Shown: positions 6,086 through 12,474 of the stretch, one piece after another
How positions within the stretch are numbered: position 1 is the first letter of the stretch
Layout of the letters: each line of letters opens with the position of its first letter
Origin: an uncultured Clostridia bacterium
GTDB lineage: Bacteria; Bacillota; Clostridia; Lachnospirales; Lachnospiraceae
Assembly (NCBI GenBank): GCA_947304065.1
Contig: CAMZAI010000065.1
Span: 1 to 12,474 of the forward strand
Direction: 5' to 3'
Length of the DNA stretch: 12,474 nt
Notes under the pieces: generated by a model
The model's input: the letters and a program-made list of their open reading frames with translations, nothing else
What the model was told of the DNA's origin: nothing
Databases searched by the model: none
Translations under genes and position numbers: made by a program

Positions 6086-6757
6086 TTAATTCTCGTAGTA
6101 AATATGCTTTTCGATAATGAGATATCTCCTGCCCGTTTCCTTGCACGAAGCGATATCGGTCTTAAAGTATTTCTCGCCGCGGCAGTAAACAAAGCTGTCG
6201 GGTACCGCCTTCTTTCCGCACATCACATCCTTTGCGACTTCGATGCAGCCGGTCATACCGTTTATCTGCCAGGGCTGATAGCTGCCTTCCTCGCCGGCGC
6301 TGACCGTCTCATAGATCAGGAAAGCCCTGTCCATCATCGTATCGCCGCCCAGCTTTTTCTTTGGCGCCGTGCAGTCGAACTGCCTGCACCACTTCGTATC
6401 GTAGATAACGTCTTTTATCGTGTTCACATGGCCCCAGTCGGTCGTGCTGTTCACACGGTTAAGGACAATGTTTCCGAGCGCGACTCTTGCCTCATAGCCG
6501 AGCGGCTCGGTCTCGCAGTAGATCACGCAGGCGAGATATTTAAGGTCCTCTGCCGAGTAGTTCTTAGACCAGTCCTCATTTGAAAACGCCGTATCTTCTT
6601 CGTCGCCCGCCAGCCCCGAAAGCGAGCTCAGCGAAAGCGGCGCAGCCTGCGCGGGACGCGCTTCCCACGACACGGCAAGGAAGAGCACCAGCAGTAATAC
6701 CGCCGCCGCCCTGAAAGGGATCATTGACAAACGCCTTGTTTCGCCGTGCAAACGCAT
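6086..6757 (-). CDS. SleB-type cell-wall hydrolase, Cys-rich paralogue
   Basis: A 223-residue secreted hydrolase of the SleB family (Hydrolase_2), lytic enzymes acting on peptidoglycan. Residues about 14-38 are a signal peptide (hydrophobic AAAVLLLVLFLAV, probable cut after AQA near 38). The catalytic domain starts at about 70 with LKYLACVIYCE (Glu 82 is the likely catalytic acid), then ALGNIVLNRVN (93-103), TIKDVIYD (113-120) and the C-terminal IIEKHIYYEN. The ATG at 6757 overlaps the upstream stop as TGATG, with GGAGG four bases before it; a TTG at 6760 is possible but less likely. The mature part has eight Cys, six absent from its upstream paralogue, suggesting extra disulfides. SleB is named for spore cortex lysis, but no spore gene is adjacent, so a vegetative role is equally possible. 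Confidence 0.88.
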   Translation of the reverse strand: MRLHGETRRLSMIPFRAAAVLLLVLFLAVSWEARPAQAAPLSLSSLSGLAGDEEDTAFSNEDWSKNYSAEDLKYLACVIYCETEPLGYEARVALGNIVLNRVNSTTDWGHVNTIKDVIYDTKWCRQFDCTAPKKKLGGDTMMDRAFLIYETVSAGEEGSYQPWQINGMTGCIEVAKDVMCGKKAVPDSFVYCRGEKYFKTDIASCKETGRRYLIIEKHIYYEN

Positions 6758-7440
6758 CAATCCTCCGTGTCCTTCGTGTAATAAATGTGCTTCTCTATGA
6801 TCTTGAAGCTCCAGCCGTTCTCCATGCAGGTCTTGCTCTGCGTGGTAAGATGTGAGTTAAAATACTTGAAATCATCCGGAACCGTCTTCCAGCCGGAAAG
6901 CGCGGCCTTCGCAGCCTCCTTGCAGGCGGTCATCGCCCTGATCTCCCAGTCCTTGTATTTGTCGGGATCCATGCTGTCGTAGATCTTCAGCGCCTTTGCC
7001 AGGGAACCGTCCTTTACGGGACTGAACTGATAGCCCCATTTATGATCGTAGATAACCTCTTCGATCGTGGAAACGTAGCCGTACTTATCCTGATCGTTCA
7101 TGCGGTTTAAGACCACATTGCCCACAGCGACCTTCGCATCGAAGCCCATGCCGTTCGCCTCCGCATAGATGATCGCGGACATCAGCCGCAGCTCGGCCTT
7201 CGTGAAATTCTTCTTCCACGCCGAATCCTTGTATTTCGCGAGGTATTCTTCCTCGGGCGTATCAAAGCCGAGATCCTCGAGCGCGCTCTCCCTGTCGGCG
7301 TCGGAAAAGCTCTCAAGATCGAGCGAACCGAGCGAGGGCGACGCGGCGCTTACCTTGAACGTGCTGCCTGCTGTCCCTATAAAAAAGACTGCGCCCAGAA
7401 GGGCGCAGACCGCATTCTTAATTAATTTGCCTGATATCAT
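6757..7440 (-). CDS. SleB-type cell-wall hydrolase
   Basis: A 227-residue secreted hydrolase of the SleB family. The chosen ATG (7440) lies six bases after AAGGGG and opens a classical signal peptide (KLIKNAVCALLGAVFFIGTAG, cut probably after VSA near residue 32). Extending the frame upstream to 7608 would add unrelated residues overlapping the DUF3810 gene, so I reject that start. The acidic linker (about 40-75) leads to LMSAIIYAEANGMG (Glu 94 the likely catalytic acid), VAVGNVVLNRMN (104-115), TIEEVIYDHKWGYQF (125-139) and IIEKHIYYTK. It aligns with the downstream paralogue over the whole domain, sharing the Cys pair 173/205, so the two arose by tandem duplication. It is driven by a perfect consensus promoter, and its signal-peptide codons contain a terminator-like hairpin. 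Confidence 0.9.
   Translation of the reverse strand: MISGKLIKNAVCALLGAVFFIGTAGSTFKVSAASPSLGSLDLESFSDADRESALEDLGFDTPEEEYLAKYKDSAWKKNFTKAELRLMSAIIYAEANGMGFDAKVAVGNVVLNRMNDQDKYGYVSTIEEVIYDHKWGYQFSPVKDGSLAKALKIYDSMDPDKYKDWEIRAMTACKEAAKAALSGWKTVPDDFKYFNSHLTTQSKTCMENGWSFKIIEKHIYYTKDTED
7381..7408 (-). terminator. Terminator-like hairpin inside the SleB signal-peptide codons
   Basis: CTGCGCCC (7389-7396) and GGGCGCAG (7401-7408) are perfect 8-base complements around a four-base loop. On the minus strand TC and then T6 (7381-7386) follow. The sequence codes for VCALLGAVFF, so part of the composition is imposed by the protein, but the fit to an intrinsic terminator is close. It may act as an attenuator when ribosomes lag. 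Function is not shown. Confidence 0.45.
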
Positions 7441-7453
7441 GCATAACCCCTTC

Positions 7454-7469
7454 GTAACAAATTTGTAAC
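7454..7469 (-). promoter_or_regulatory. Candidate operator at the sleB-type promoter
   Basis: The minus strand reads GTTACAAATTTGTTAC, a 16-base palindrome with one symmetric mismatch around a perfect ACAAATTTGT core. It sits one base downstream of the -10 and covers the predicted start, a place where a bound repressor would block initiation. The regulator is unknown. Confidence 0.4.
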
Positions 7470-7470
7470 A

Positions 7471-7499
7471 ATTATAAAGGGGATGTCCGTTTTTGTCAA
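7471..7499 (-). promoter_or_regulatory. Perfect consensus sigma-A promoter of the SleB-type operon
   Basis: TTGACA (7494-7499), 17 bases, TATAAT (7471-7476): both hexamers and the spacer are ideal. The predicted start is near 7464, about 24 bases before the ATG. The -35 begins 15 bases past the stop of the DUF3810 gene. A perfect promoter of this kind is vegetative rather than sporulation-specific and would need repression if the lytic enzymes are to be limited. Confidence 0.9.
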
Positions 7500-7513
7500 T
7501 TCCCGCCGCGTTT

Positions 7514-8635
7514 TCAGCGGTTCGCACGCCACTCTGCGAGCAGCAGATCCACCATCCTGCCGTAGCTCTTCGTGCCGTCGGTCTGGTTGTTGGCCTTGAG
7601 ATACGCATTGTTCATGCTCTCTCCGATCTCGGAAGCGACCGTGTCCTCAAACTCTTTCCAGTACTGCGAATGATCGACCATGTCGGCCACCATACCGTCG
7701 GAATAGAGCGCGCGGACATTCCTCCATCTGTCGGCGGAATCCGCGTAAAGCTGGTTCGCGGAATAGGTCAGGGCCAGCATATATCCCGAATACTCGAGAT
7801 CCGGCTCGCCCGACGCCACGCAGGCCAGATAGCCGACGAAGTTCGCCTCATCCTCGCGCATGAAGCCGCGCAGGTGGCTGAGCTCGTGGCACATCGTGAC
7901 CGCCCTCGGATAGTCGGGTATGTCGACGTTCACATTTGCCTCGACGGTCCAGGGGAAATACACTCCGGTGAAATTAAACTCGGACATGACTCTCGAGAAA
8001 AATACCGCCTTCGGCTTCGGATAATAGCCCTTCATAACGGGATATTTATCTGCCAGCGTGTACATTGACGCGCGCGCGGCTTCCTTAAGCTCCGTTAACG
8101 AAAGGTACGAACTGTAGACGTCGCCTTCGGATGCCATGGTACCCGCACCGAGTGCTTTTGCGGCTGCTCTCTCCCGGGCGTCGGCTGCCTTTGCCGCGAG
8201 GTCCAGGCAGAGTCCTTCGAGCTCGTCGACACTTGATTTCTGCACGGTAAGCCCCGAAAACTGCGAAAACTCGTATCTGTAATAATTCGTTCCGCAGCCG
8301 AGCATATACCAGGAAAAGATGATCCCGAGCAGTACGATGGCGAGCCTTAAGCACTTAAGTCCCTCAACCCCTGTTTTCTTCACGATCATCCTGACGATCG
8401 CGATGGGTATCAGCGTGGCAAAAAAGACCGGGACCGCGATCACGAGCACTTCGGCGAGCGAGAACGTGATCAGTCCGGTAACAAACGACATCGCCGTGGA
8501 ATATACTCTGTATATCCCGCGGGCATACACATATTCGGCAGCGTTCGGTATAAAACGCGCCGTTACATACATTGCGGCTCCCGGCAGCCACGCCAGGAGC
8601 CACAGATTTTTCTTGGATCTTATAAAGTCTCTCAT
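7514..8635 (-). CDS. DUF3810 membrane protein with HExxH metalloprotease motif
   Basis: A 373-residue protein matching DUF3810. The N-terminal quarter has about three membrane helices (roughly 11-30, 50-85, 97-113). The rest is a large soluble domain with HELSH at 250-254 followed by MREDEANFVGYLA (259-271), the zinc-metallopeptidase pattern HExxH with a downstream Glu in E-x2-N. Hence a membrane-anchored metalloprotease is likely, although the family is uncharacterised. The membrane topology is not certain; a domain outside the membrane is the simplest reading. The start overlaps the stop of the upstream chemoreceptor gene by ATGA, and there is no strong ribosome site of its own, so translation is probably coupled. 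No U-tract terminator follows it. Confidence 0.87.
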   Translation of the reverse strand: MRDFIRSKKNLWLLAWLPGAAMYVTARFIPNAAEYVYARGIYRVYSTAMSFVTGLITFSLAEVLVIAVPVFFATLIPIAIVRMIVKKTGVEGLKCLRLAIVLLGIIFSWYMLGCGTNYYRYEFSQFSGLTVQKSSVDELEGLCLDLAAKAADARERAAAKALGAGTMASEGDVYSSYLSLTELKEAARASMYTLADKYPVMKGYYPKPKAVFFSRVMSEFNFTGVYFPWTVEANVNVDIPDYPRAVTMCHELSHLRGFMREDEANFVGYLACVASGEPDLEYSGYMLALTYSANQLYADSADRWRNVRALYSDGMVADMVDHSQYWKEFEDTVASEIGESMNNAYLKANNQTDGTKSYGRMVDLLLAEWRANR

Positions 8636-10095
8636 TTCAATGCATTAAGCTTGTCGGCATTCTTCATCATCTCATTTACGATGCCCTGAACATCCTTAAC
8701 GATCATCTGGTTCTGTTCCGTAGCCTCCGTGGTCGTCTGGGAATGAGCGGTAACCTCTTCGGTTATCGCGGATATGGTCTGAATGCTGTCAACGATCTTC
8801 TTGTTTGCGGATTCAAGATTCGATACGGTAGTTGAAAGCTCTCTCGAATCTGTGGTGATCAGTTCTGCGTTCTCTGCGATCTTCTCGAAGCTCTCTGCGG
8901 TCAGCTGAGCGGATTCGTTCTGAACGTTGTTGCTCTCAACCAGAGAAAGGATCGCGGATGCGACATCACCCATCTCCTTCGTGAGACTGGAGATAAGATT
9001 GCTGATCTCTTCGGTAGCCGACTTTGTCTGTGACGCCAGATCCGAGATCGATGAAGCAACAACCGCGAAACCGCGTCCCGCTTCACCCGCACGTGCCGCC
9101 TCGATCGAAGCGTTCAGCGCCAGCATACTGGTCTGGGATGCAACCTTCTGGATCATCTGAACGATGGTCTCCATCTGGTCGGTGGAACTCTTGAGTTCTT
9201 CAACTTCCTTGACAGCACCGTTTCCGGCTTCATTGGAAAGTTTCGCCTGGTCGATAAGCTTTTTGATATTGCTCCTGCCTTCGCTGATCGCGTCGGCAGT
9301 ATCTTTTGCGTTGACTCCGATGTTCTTCGAAGCCTCGGCAACCTTCTCGATCTGTGCCTGGATTTCTTCGGTCTTTACCATCTGGGTCTGGATGGAATTC
9401 GCCGTCTCCAAAGTACCGGACTGGACCTCATTCATCGATGTCATGGTCTCGGCGCTCGAAGCGGAAAGCTGTTCCATCTTGCCCGAAACTACCGCAACCT
9501 CATCGGCCATCATGTCGGAAACCTCGGATATCTGCTTTAACATCGCAGTGGTCTTCACGCTGGCTTCATTAACTGCCTTAACCTTCTCTTCGGTCATCTT
9601 GACAATGAAGACATTGGCCAAATAGTTGAAGGTTACCACAAGAACGGTTGCTGCTATCTCGATCTCAAGAGCAGCTATCGACTCATTGGTAAATCCGACC
9701 CTTGAAGTATATACAAAGGCATGGATGATCGCGATCACCGCAATTCCGATCGAAACAAGCTTCGCAAATGCGAGGTCGATGAACAGCGTAACTACCATCA
9801 GCATCGGGAAGGCGTAGGTAAATACCATCTGTTCGGGGCTAACGAAACAGTTTACCGTATAGAAAACGGCATATCCTATTCCGACTACATGCTTGATCAA
9901 AGTGGTGTCGGGATTGCGTGCATAGAGAATATGCGCCGCTATCATGGGCCCGAGGTCAAGAACCATCAGGAGCAGGAACATGGGTAATGTCTTGCTGCCC
10001 TTAACGAGTTCCAGGGTATATGCCGCGAGCAGGATCAGCGTGATCACGGTAAAGAGCTTACGGCAGAGGTTGTTGGCCTTCCTGGTATCTGACAT
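8632..10095 (-). CDS. Methyl-accepting chemotaxis protein with multi-span membrane sensor
   Basis: A 487-residue chemoreceptor. Residues about 13-165 contain roughly six hydrophobic segments (near 13-31, 37-58, 66-84, 91-108, 112-130, 144-165) and no large extracellular ligand domain. No HAMP domain is evident. From about 175 the protein is a long coiled coil. The kinase-control tip is SMLALNASIEAARAGEAG (323-340) followed by RGFAVVASSISDLASQT, the universal MCP signature that binds CheA/CheW. There is no C-terminal pentapeptide for CheR. The sensor type implies membrane-associated or intracellular sensing, perhaps of energy state or a hydrophobic ligand; this is inference. GGAGG lies at good spacing before the ATG at 10095, and a strong promoter is at 10149-10177. 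The stop overlaps the DUF3810 start. Confidence 0.93.
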   Translation of the reverse strand: MSDTRKANNLCRKLFTVITLILLAAYTLELVKGSKTLPMFLLLMVLDLGPMIAAHILYARNPDTTLIKHVVGIGYAVFYTVNCFVSPEQMVFTYAFPMLMVVTLFIDLAFAKLVSIGIAVIAIIHAFVYTSRVGFTNESIAALEIEIAATVLVVTFNYLANVFIVKMTEEKVKAVNEASVKTTAMLKQISEVSDMMADEVAVVSGKMEQLSASSAETMTSMNEVQSGTLETANSIQTQMVKTEEIQAQIEKVAEASKNIGVNAKDTADAISEGRSNIKKLIDQAKLSNEAGNGAVKEVEELKSSTDQMETIVQMIQKVASQTSMLALNASIEAARAGEAGRGFAVVASSISDLASQTKSATEEISNLISSLTKEMGDVASAILSLVESNNVQNESAQLTAESFEKIAENAELITTDSRELSTTVSNLESANKKIVDSIQTISAITEEVTAHSQTTTEATEQNQMIVKDVQGIVNEMMKNADKLNALK

Positions 10096-10103
10096 AAAGT
10101 GTC

Positions 10104-10190
10104 CTCCTTAAATTTGCTTCTCATAAACAACTGCTTCCATGTTTAATAATTATACGATGAATCTTCACTTTTGTAAAGCAAATTAAGGAG
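10104..10190 (-). repeat. Inverted repeat flanking the MCP promoter and covering its ribosome site
   Basis: CTCCTTAAATTTGCTT (10104-10119) and AAGCAAATTAAGGAG (10176-10190) are complementary over 15 pairs with one bulged base, separated by 56 bases. The left arm contains the MCP ribosome site (GGAG on the minus strand). The right arm overlaps the -35 by two bases and so lies outside the normal transcript. Confidence 0.7.
10149..10177 (-). promoter_or_regulatory. Sigma-A promoter of the MCP-DUF3810 operon
   Basis: TTTACA (10172-10177), 17 bases, TATAAT (10149-10154): five of six and six of six matches. AT-rich sequence upstream (10191-10240) could act as an UP element. It does not resemble a sigma-28 motility promoter. 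Confidence 0.85.
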
Positions 10191-10249
10191 ATTTCACAAA
10201 TTACAAAGTCAATTTTTTTCTTTCAAAAATCTATTTTCGGTAACCTCTT

Positions 10250-11353
10250 TTATTCAAAACCGAAGCCTTCGAAAACAGGCCTGCCGGAATATCTGCGAGC
10301 CTCCGTTTCGCCGCGCATCACGGCAAGAGCCGCTTCGGCCATGGCTTCCTGCTCCACTTCGCCGGGATAAACCTCGATCGGTGCGATATGTCCGCAGCGG
10401 TCCTTCACAAAATCAACGATATCGGCAAAGCGCACGAGACCGCCGGTCAGGAGTATGGCATCTACCTTGCCGCGCAGAACGGCGCTCATGGCTCCGATGG
10501 ACTTGCAGAGCTGATAGCACATGGTGTTCCAGATCAGAGTCGCATGTCTGTCGCCTTCCTCGACCATCTTGTGGATTGTATCTGAATTCGAAGTTCCGAA
10601 ATGACTAACGAAACCGCCCGCACGCGAGAGCATGATGCGCAGGTCGCCTGTAGTATGTCCGGCATCGAGGAAATCGCATACTTCAAGGATCGGTATGCTG
10701 CCGAGTCTCGTAGGCGTGAAAGGTCCGTCGCCGCCCGCGCCCTCGGTGCTGTCCACCATTTTGCCGTGTTCATGGGCTGTGATCGTGATGCCGCCGTCGA
10801 TATGGCAGACAATGAAGTTGCAGTCTTCGTATTTCTTTCCGAGCTTCGCGGCATGGATCGCGGCGATGCCCTTCTGGTTCAGCACGTGAGTCTGGGGCTT
10901 GCGGTAGATACCCTTGATGCCGGTAGGTCTCGCGAGGTCGCAGAGCTCGTCGACATTCGTGGGGTTCAGCGTGAACATCTTCCCGCCGAACTCGGTGCAA
11001 AGCTCATAGGCGATCATTACGCCGAGCTTCGCGGGATGGTTGCTGCCGCCGACCGCTTTTTTCGTATCGTTGTACAGTCTCTCGTCGATCTCGGTAACGC
11101 CTGCGGGCTGCGAATACGCGCTTCCGCCGCGTCCAACGAACACATCGATCTCGGAAGGCGAGGTCCCGTGTTCCTTCAGGAAATCAAGGATAACCTTCTT
11201 CCTGAATTCGGTCTGGTCGTTGACATGGGGGAACTTAAGCAGCTCCGGAGCGTCGTGGAAAAGGCTCTCGGTATACACATTTTTGTCATCCTCGAAAAGA
11301 CTGATCTTGGTCGACGTCGATCCGGGATTTATAACAAGTATCTTGTAGGACAT
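10250..11353 (-). CDS. buk: Butyrate kinase
   Basis: A 367-residue cytoplasmic kinase of the acetate/butyrate kinase (ASKHA) family, converting butyryl phosphate and ADP to butyrate and ATP. Visible motifs are the phosphate-binding INPGSTSTK (8-16), VGRGG (73-77), GGSNHPAKLG (102-111), HIDGGIT (184-190), GGDGPFTPTRLGSIP (207-221) and LLTGGLVR in the C-terminal half. Length and the SNHPA motif fit butyrate rather than acetate kinase, which is nearer 400 residues; a branched-chain acid kinase remains possible. It lies 40 bases downstream of ptb in one operon. The ribosome site before the ATG at 11353 is weak (AAGAGA). No intrinsic terminator is visible between its stop and the MCP promoter. The 253-residue antisense frame (10601-11362) is a shadow. 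Confidence 0.96.
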   Translation of the reverse strand: MSYKILVINPGSTSTKISLFEDDKNVYTESLFHDAPELLKFPHVNDQTEFRKKVILDFLKEHGTSPSEIDVFVGRGGSAYSQPAGVTEIDERLYNDTKKAVGGSNHPAKLGVMIAYELCTEFGGKMFTLNPTNVDELCDLARPTGIKGIYRKPQTHVLNQKGIAAIHAAKLGKKYEDCNFIVCHIDGGITITAHEHGKMVDSTEGAGGDGPFTPTRLGSIPILEVCDFLDAGHTTGDLRIMLSRAGGFVSHFGTSNSDTIHKMVEEGDRHATLIWNTMCYQLCKSIGAMSAVLRGKVDAILLTGGLVRFADIVDFVKDRCGHIAPIEVYPGEVEQEAMAEAALAVMRGETEARRYSGRPVFEGFGFE

Positions 11354-11387
11354 AATAAATAATCTCTTCTTTCCCTTTATTTGATCA

Positions 11388-11403
11388 CCGCGTTTATGCG
11401 CGG
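11388..11403 (-). other. Small stem-loop at the ptb stop codon
   Basis: CCGCG (11388-11392) and CGCGG (11399-11403) pair around a six-base loop that includes the ptb stop codon. No T-run follows on the minus strand, so it is not an intrinsic terminator. It could set RNA stability between ptb and buk or be chance. Confidence 0.35.
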
Positions 11404-12290
11404 ATAACCGCCGTAAGTATCGAATTGTATTTGTTCTCGGGCGTGTCGGAGCGCGAGGTCATGACTACGGGCACGTCGGTTCCGATGATATTGCTCGAGG
11501 AAACGGTATTCATCATGTAGATGACCGCCTTCAGCATCAGATTGCCGGAATCAAGGTCGGGCAGCAGAAGGATATCCGCGCAGCCCGCAACATCGCTCTC
11601 AATTCCCTTGTGTTTTGCCGATTCCGCGGAGATCGCGTTGTCGAGCGCAAGAGGTCCGTCCACGATGCAGTCCTTTATCTGTCCGCGTCTGCCCGCAACC
11701 GCAAGCATCGCAGCGTCGATAGTCGAAGGGATCTTCGGATTGACGATCTCAACAGGGGTAATGACCGCAACCTTCGGAAGCTCGCAGCCGAGCGCCTTGA
11801 CGAATTTGACCGAATTGTTGATGATGCGGATCTTCTCGTTGTAATCGGGAGCAATGACCACGGCGCAGTCGGTCGCGGTGATCAGCCTGTTGTCATACTC
11901 AAATACGGTAGCCTCGGTCAGCATGCCTTTTTCGGGAAGGAAACCGTAGCTCTTGTCGAGGATCGCACGAAGGTAATCGCCGGACTGCATCAGGCCCTTC
12001 ATGGGCATGTCCGCTTTTCCGTCCCTGACTCTTTCGCAGACGATCCTGATAGCCTTTAACGGATCGGGCTCGTCGGTGATCTCATAGTCCCCCGGGTTCT
12101 CTCCCATCTCCTTCAGCAGCTCCGCTGTCTTCGCGGCGTCGCCTACCATCTGGGCTTCGATGATTCCGTTCCTCTGAGCGCGGATCACTGCATCGAGGGC
12201 AACGTCGTCGGCACTGGCCGCAAGCGCAAGCTTTACCGCTCTCTTTCTGGCCAGAACAGCTTCTTCAACTTCCTTAAAAGTTTTATACAT
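11394..12290 (-). CDS. ptb: Phosphate butyryltransferase
   Basis: A 298-residue cytoplasmic enzyme of the phosphate acetyl/butyryltransferase family, exchanging CoA of butyryl-CoA for phosphate to give butyryl phosphate for butyrate kinase. Recognisable stretches are the N-terminal DAVIRAQRNGIIEAQMVGD (33-51), KADMPMKGLMQSGDYLRAI (92-110), ALGCELPKVAVITPVEIVNP near 165-184, DGPLALDNAIS, and the C-terminal LLPDLDSGNLMLKAV with TDVPVVMTSRSDT. The length of about 300 fits Ptb rather than the longer Pta. The ATG at 12290 follows GAGGAGA at eight bases. It is the first gene of ptb-buk, with its own strong promoter and a palindromic leader. Adjacent buk makes butyrate formation, rather than branched-chain acids, the best assignment. 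Confidence 0.95.
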   Translation of the reverse strand: MYKTFKEVEEAVLARKRAVKLALAASADDVALDAVIRAQRNGIIEAQMVGDAAKTAELLKEMGENPGDYEITDEPDPLKAIRIVCERVRDGKADMPMKGLMQSGDYLRAILDKSYGFLPEKGMLTEATVFEYDNRLITATDCAVVIAPDYNEKIRIINNSVKFVKALGCELPKVAVITPVEIVNPKIPSTIDAAMLAVAGRRGQIKDCIVDGPLALDNAISAESAKHKGIESDVAGCADILLLPDLDSGNLMLKAVIYMMNTVSSSNIIGTDVPVVMTSRSDTPENKYNSILTAVIRA

Positions 12291-12311
12291 AAGCGATTCT
12301 CCTCTTTTATG

Positions 12312-12327
12312 CTTTAATCTATTAAAG
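12312..12327 (-). promoter_or_regulatory. Candidate operator in the ptb leader (Rex-like core)
   Basis: CTTTAAT (12312-12318) and ATTAAAG (12321-12327) form a perfect palindrome with a two-base centre. The core fits TTAA-N4-TTAA, the centre of the Rex redox-regulator site TTGTTAA-N4-TTAACAA, but the flanking bases do not match. It lies just downstream of the predicted start, where a repressor could act. Assignment to Rex is tentative. Confidence 0.4.
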
Positions 12328-12340
12328 TATATCGGACTAT

Positions 12341-12369
12341 ATTATACGTTACGAAAACCTGATTGTAAA
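12341..12369 (-). promoter_or_regulatory. Sigma-A promoter of ptb-buk
   Basis: TTTACA (12364-12369), 17 bases, TATAAT (12341-12346). Both hexamers and the spacer length are identical to those of the MCP promoter. The predicted start is near 12334, giving a leader of about 43 bases that contains the palindrome and the ribosome site. Confidence 0.85.
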
Positions 12370-12392
12370 CAGAAAACCGCAAGCTGCGCAAC

Positions 12393-12436
12393 AAAAGGAC
12401 CGGTCAGGAAATCCTTCTCCGGATCCCGGCCGGTTC
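12393..12436 (-). terminator. Probable terminator of the gene upstream of ptb
   Basis: GGACCGG (12397-12403) pairs with CCGGTTC (12430-12436), including one G-U pair, around 26 bases that can form small inner hairpins (AGGA/TCCT, CCGG/CCGG). On the minus strand TTTTGTTG follows. It probably ends a minus-strand gene beyond the window. The last 38 bases (12437-12474) are too short to assign; one minus-strand frame is open for 11 codons and then stops. Confidence 0.6.
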
Positions 12437-12474
12437 TTCATGTTTTTACTGTTTCATCGTTTATGCTTCGTGCT

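Noticed and set aside
6758..6760. TTG start for the second SleB-type gene
   Set aside because: The adjacent ATG at 6757 gives the TGATG overlap and better spacing from GGAGG.
7441..7608. N-terminal extension of the first SleB-type gene to an ATG at 7608
   Set aside because: The extension overlaps the DUF3810 coding end and the consensus promoter, and it would bury the signal peptide. The ATG at 7440 has a proper ribosome site.
10207..10212. TTGACT as an alternative -35 for the MCP gene
   Set aside because: No acceptable -10 lies 16-18 bases downstream, whereas TTTACA-N17-TATAAT nearby is near perfect.
10601..11362. 253-residue open frame antisense to butyrate kinase
   Set aside because: It is a complement shadow of buk, which has all family motifs; the antisense protein has no recognisable domain.

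Overview
The window looks like chromosome of an anaerobic clostridium (Bacillota, Clostridia), most likely Lachnospiraceae. This is inferred from a ptb-buk butyrate operon, a CIRCE-controlled groES-groEL operon, a DUF2225/DUF6062 pair, SleB-type cell-wall hydrolases, consensus sigma-A promoters and strong GGAGG ribosome sites. No tRNA, rRNA, CRISPR array, phage or transposase gene is visible. No species can be named from the sequence alone.

Layout. One gene lies on the plus strand: the 3' part of a DUF4434 (glycosidase-like TIM barrel) gene at 1-1005, cut by the window edge. Everything else is on the minus strand, so it reads right to left. From the right edge these are: a terminator for a gene outside the window (12393-12436); the ptb-buk operon (phosphate butyryltransferase and butyrate kinase, 12290-10250) with its own promoter and a palindrome in its leader; a methyl-accepting chemotaxis protein with a multi-span membrane sensor, overlapping by ATGA a DUF3810 membrane metalloprotease-like gene (10095-7514); two tandem SleB-type hydrolase genes overlapping by TGATG (7440-6086), driven by a perfect consensus promoter; a DUF2225 gene overlapping by TGATG a DUF6062 gene (5976-4406), both Cys-rich; groES-groEL (4202-2262) with CIRCE; a 329-base gap holding two diverged copies of a hairpin-rich 110-base-period repeat; and a zinc-ribbon membrane protein with an extreme Asp/Ser/Trp tail (1932-1033), convergent with the DUF4434 gene.

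How the parts work together. ptb-buk converts butyryl-CoA to butyrate with ATP formation, which marks a butyrate-producing fermenter. groESL is the housekeeping chaperonin under HrcA control. The SleB pair, the DUF3810 protein, the chemoreceptor, the DUF4434 protein and the zinc-ribbon protein all act at or outside the membrane. Most units are separated by clear intrinsic terminators and start at recognisable promoters, so operon boundaries are well defined. The exceptions are the buk-to-MCP and DUF3810-to-sleB junctions, where no U-tract terminator is seen and read-through is possible.

Most worth a second look: the Asp/Trp-tailed zinc-ribbon protein; the paired structured repeat beside groEL; the chemoreceptor-protease overlap; a terminator-like hairpin inside a signal-peptide coding region; and an inverted repeat that could hide the MCP ribosome site only in read-through transcripts. 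No known defence or mobile system is present.
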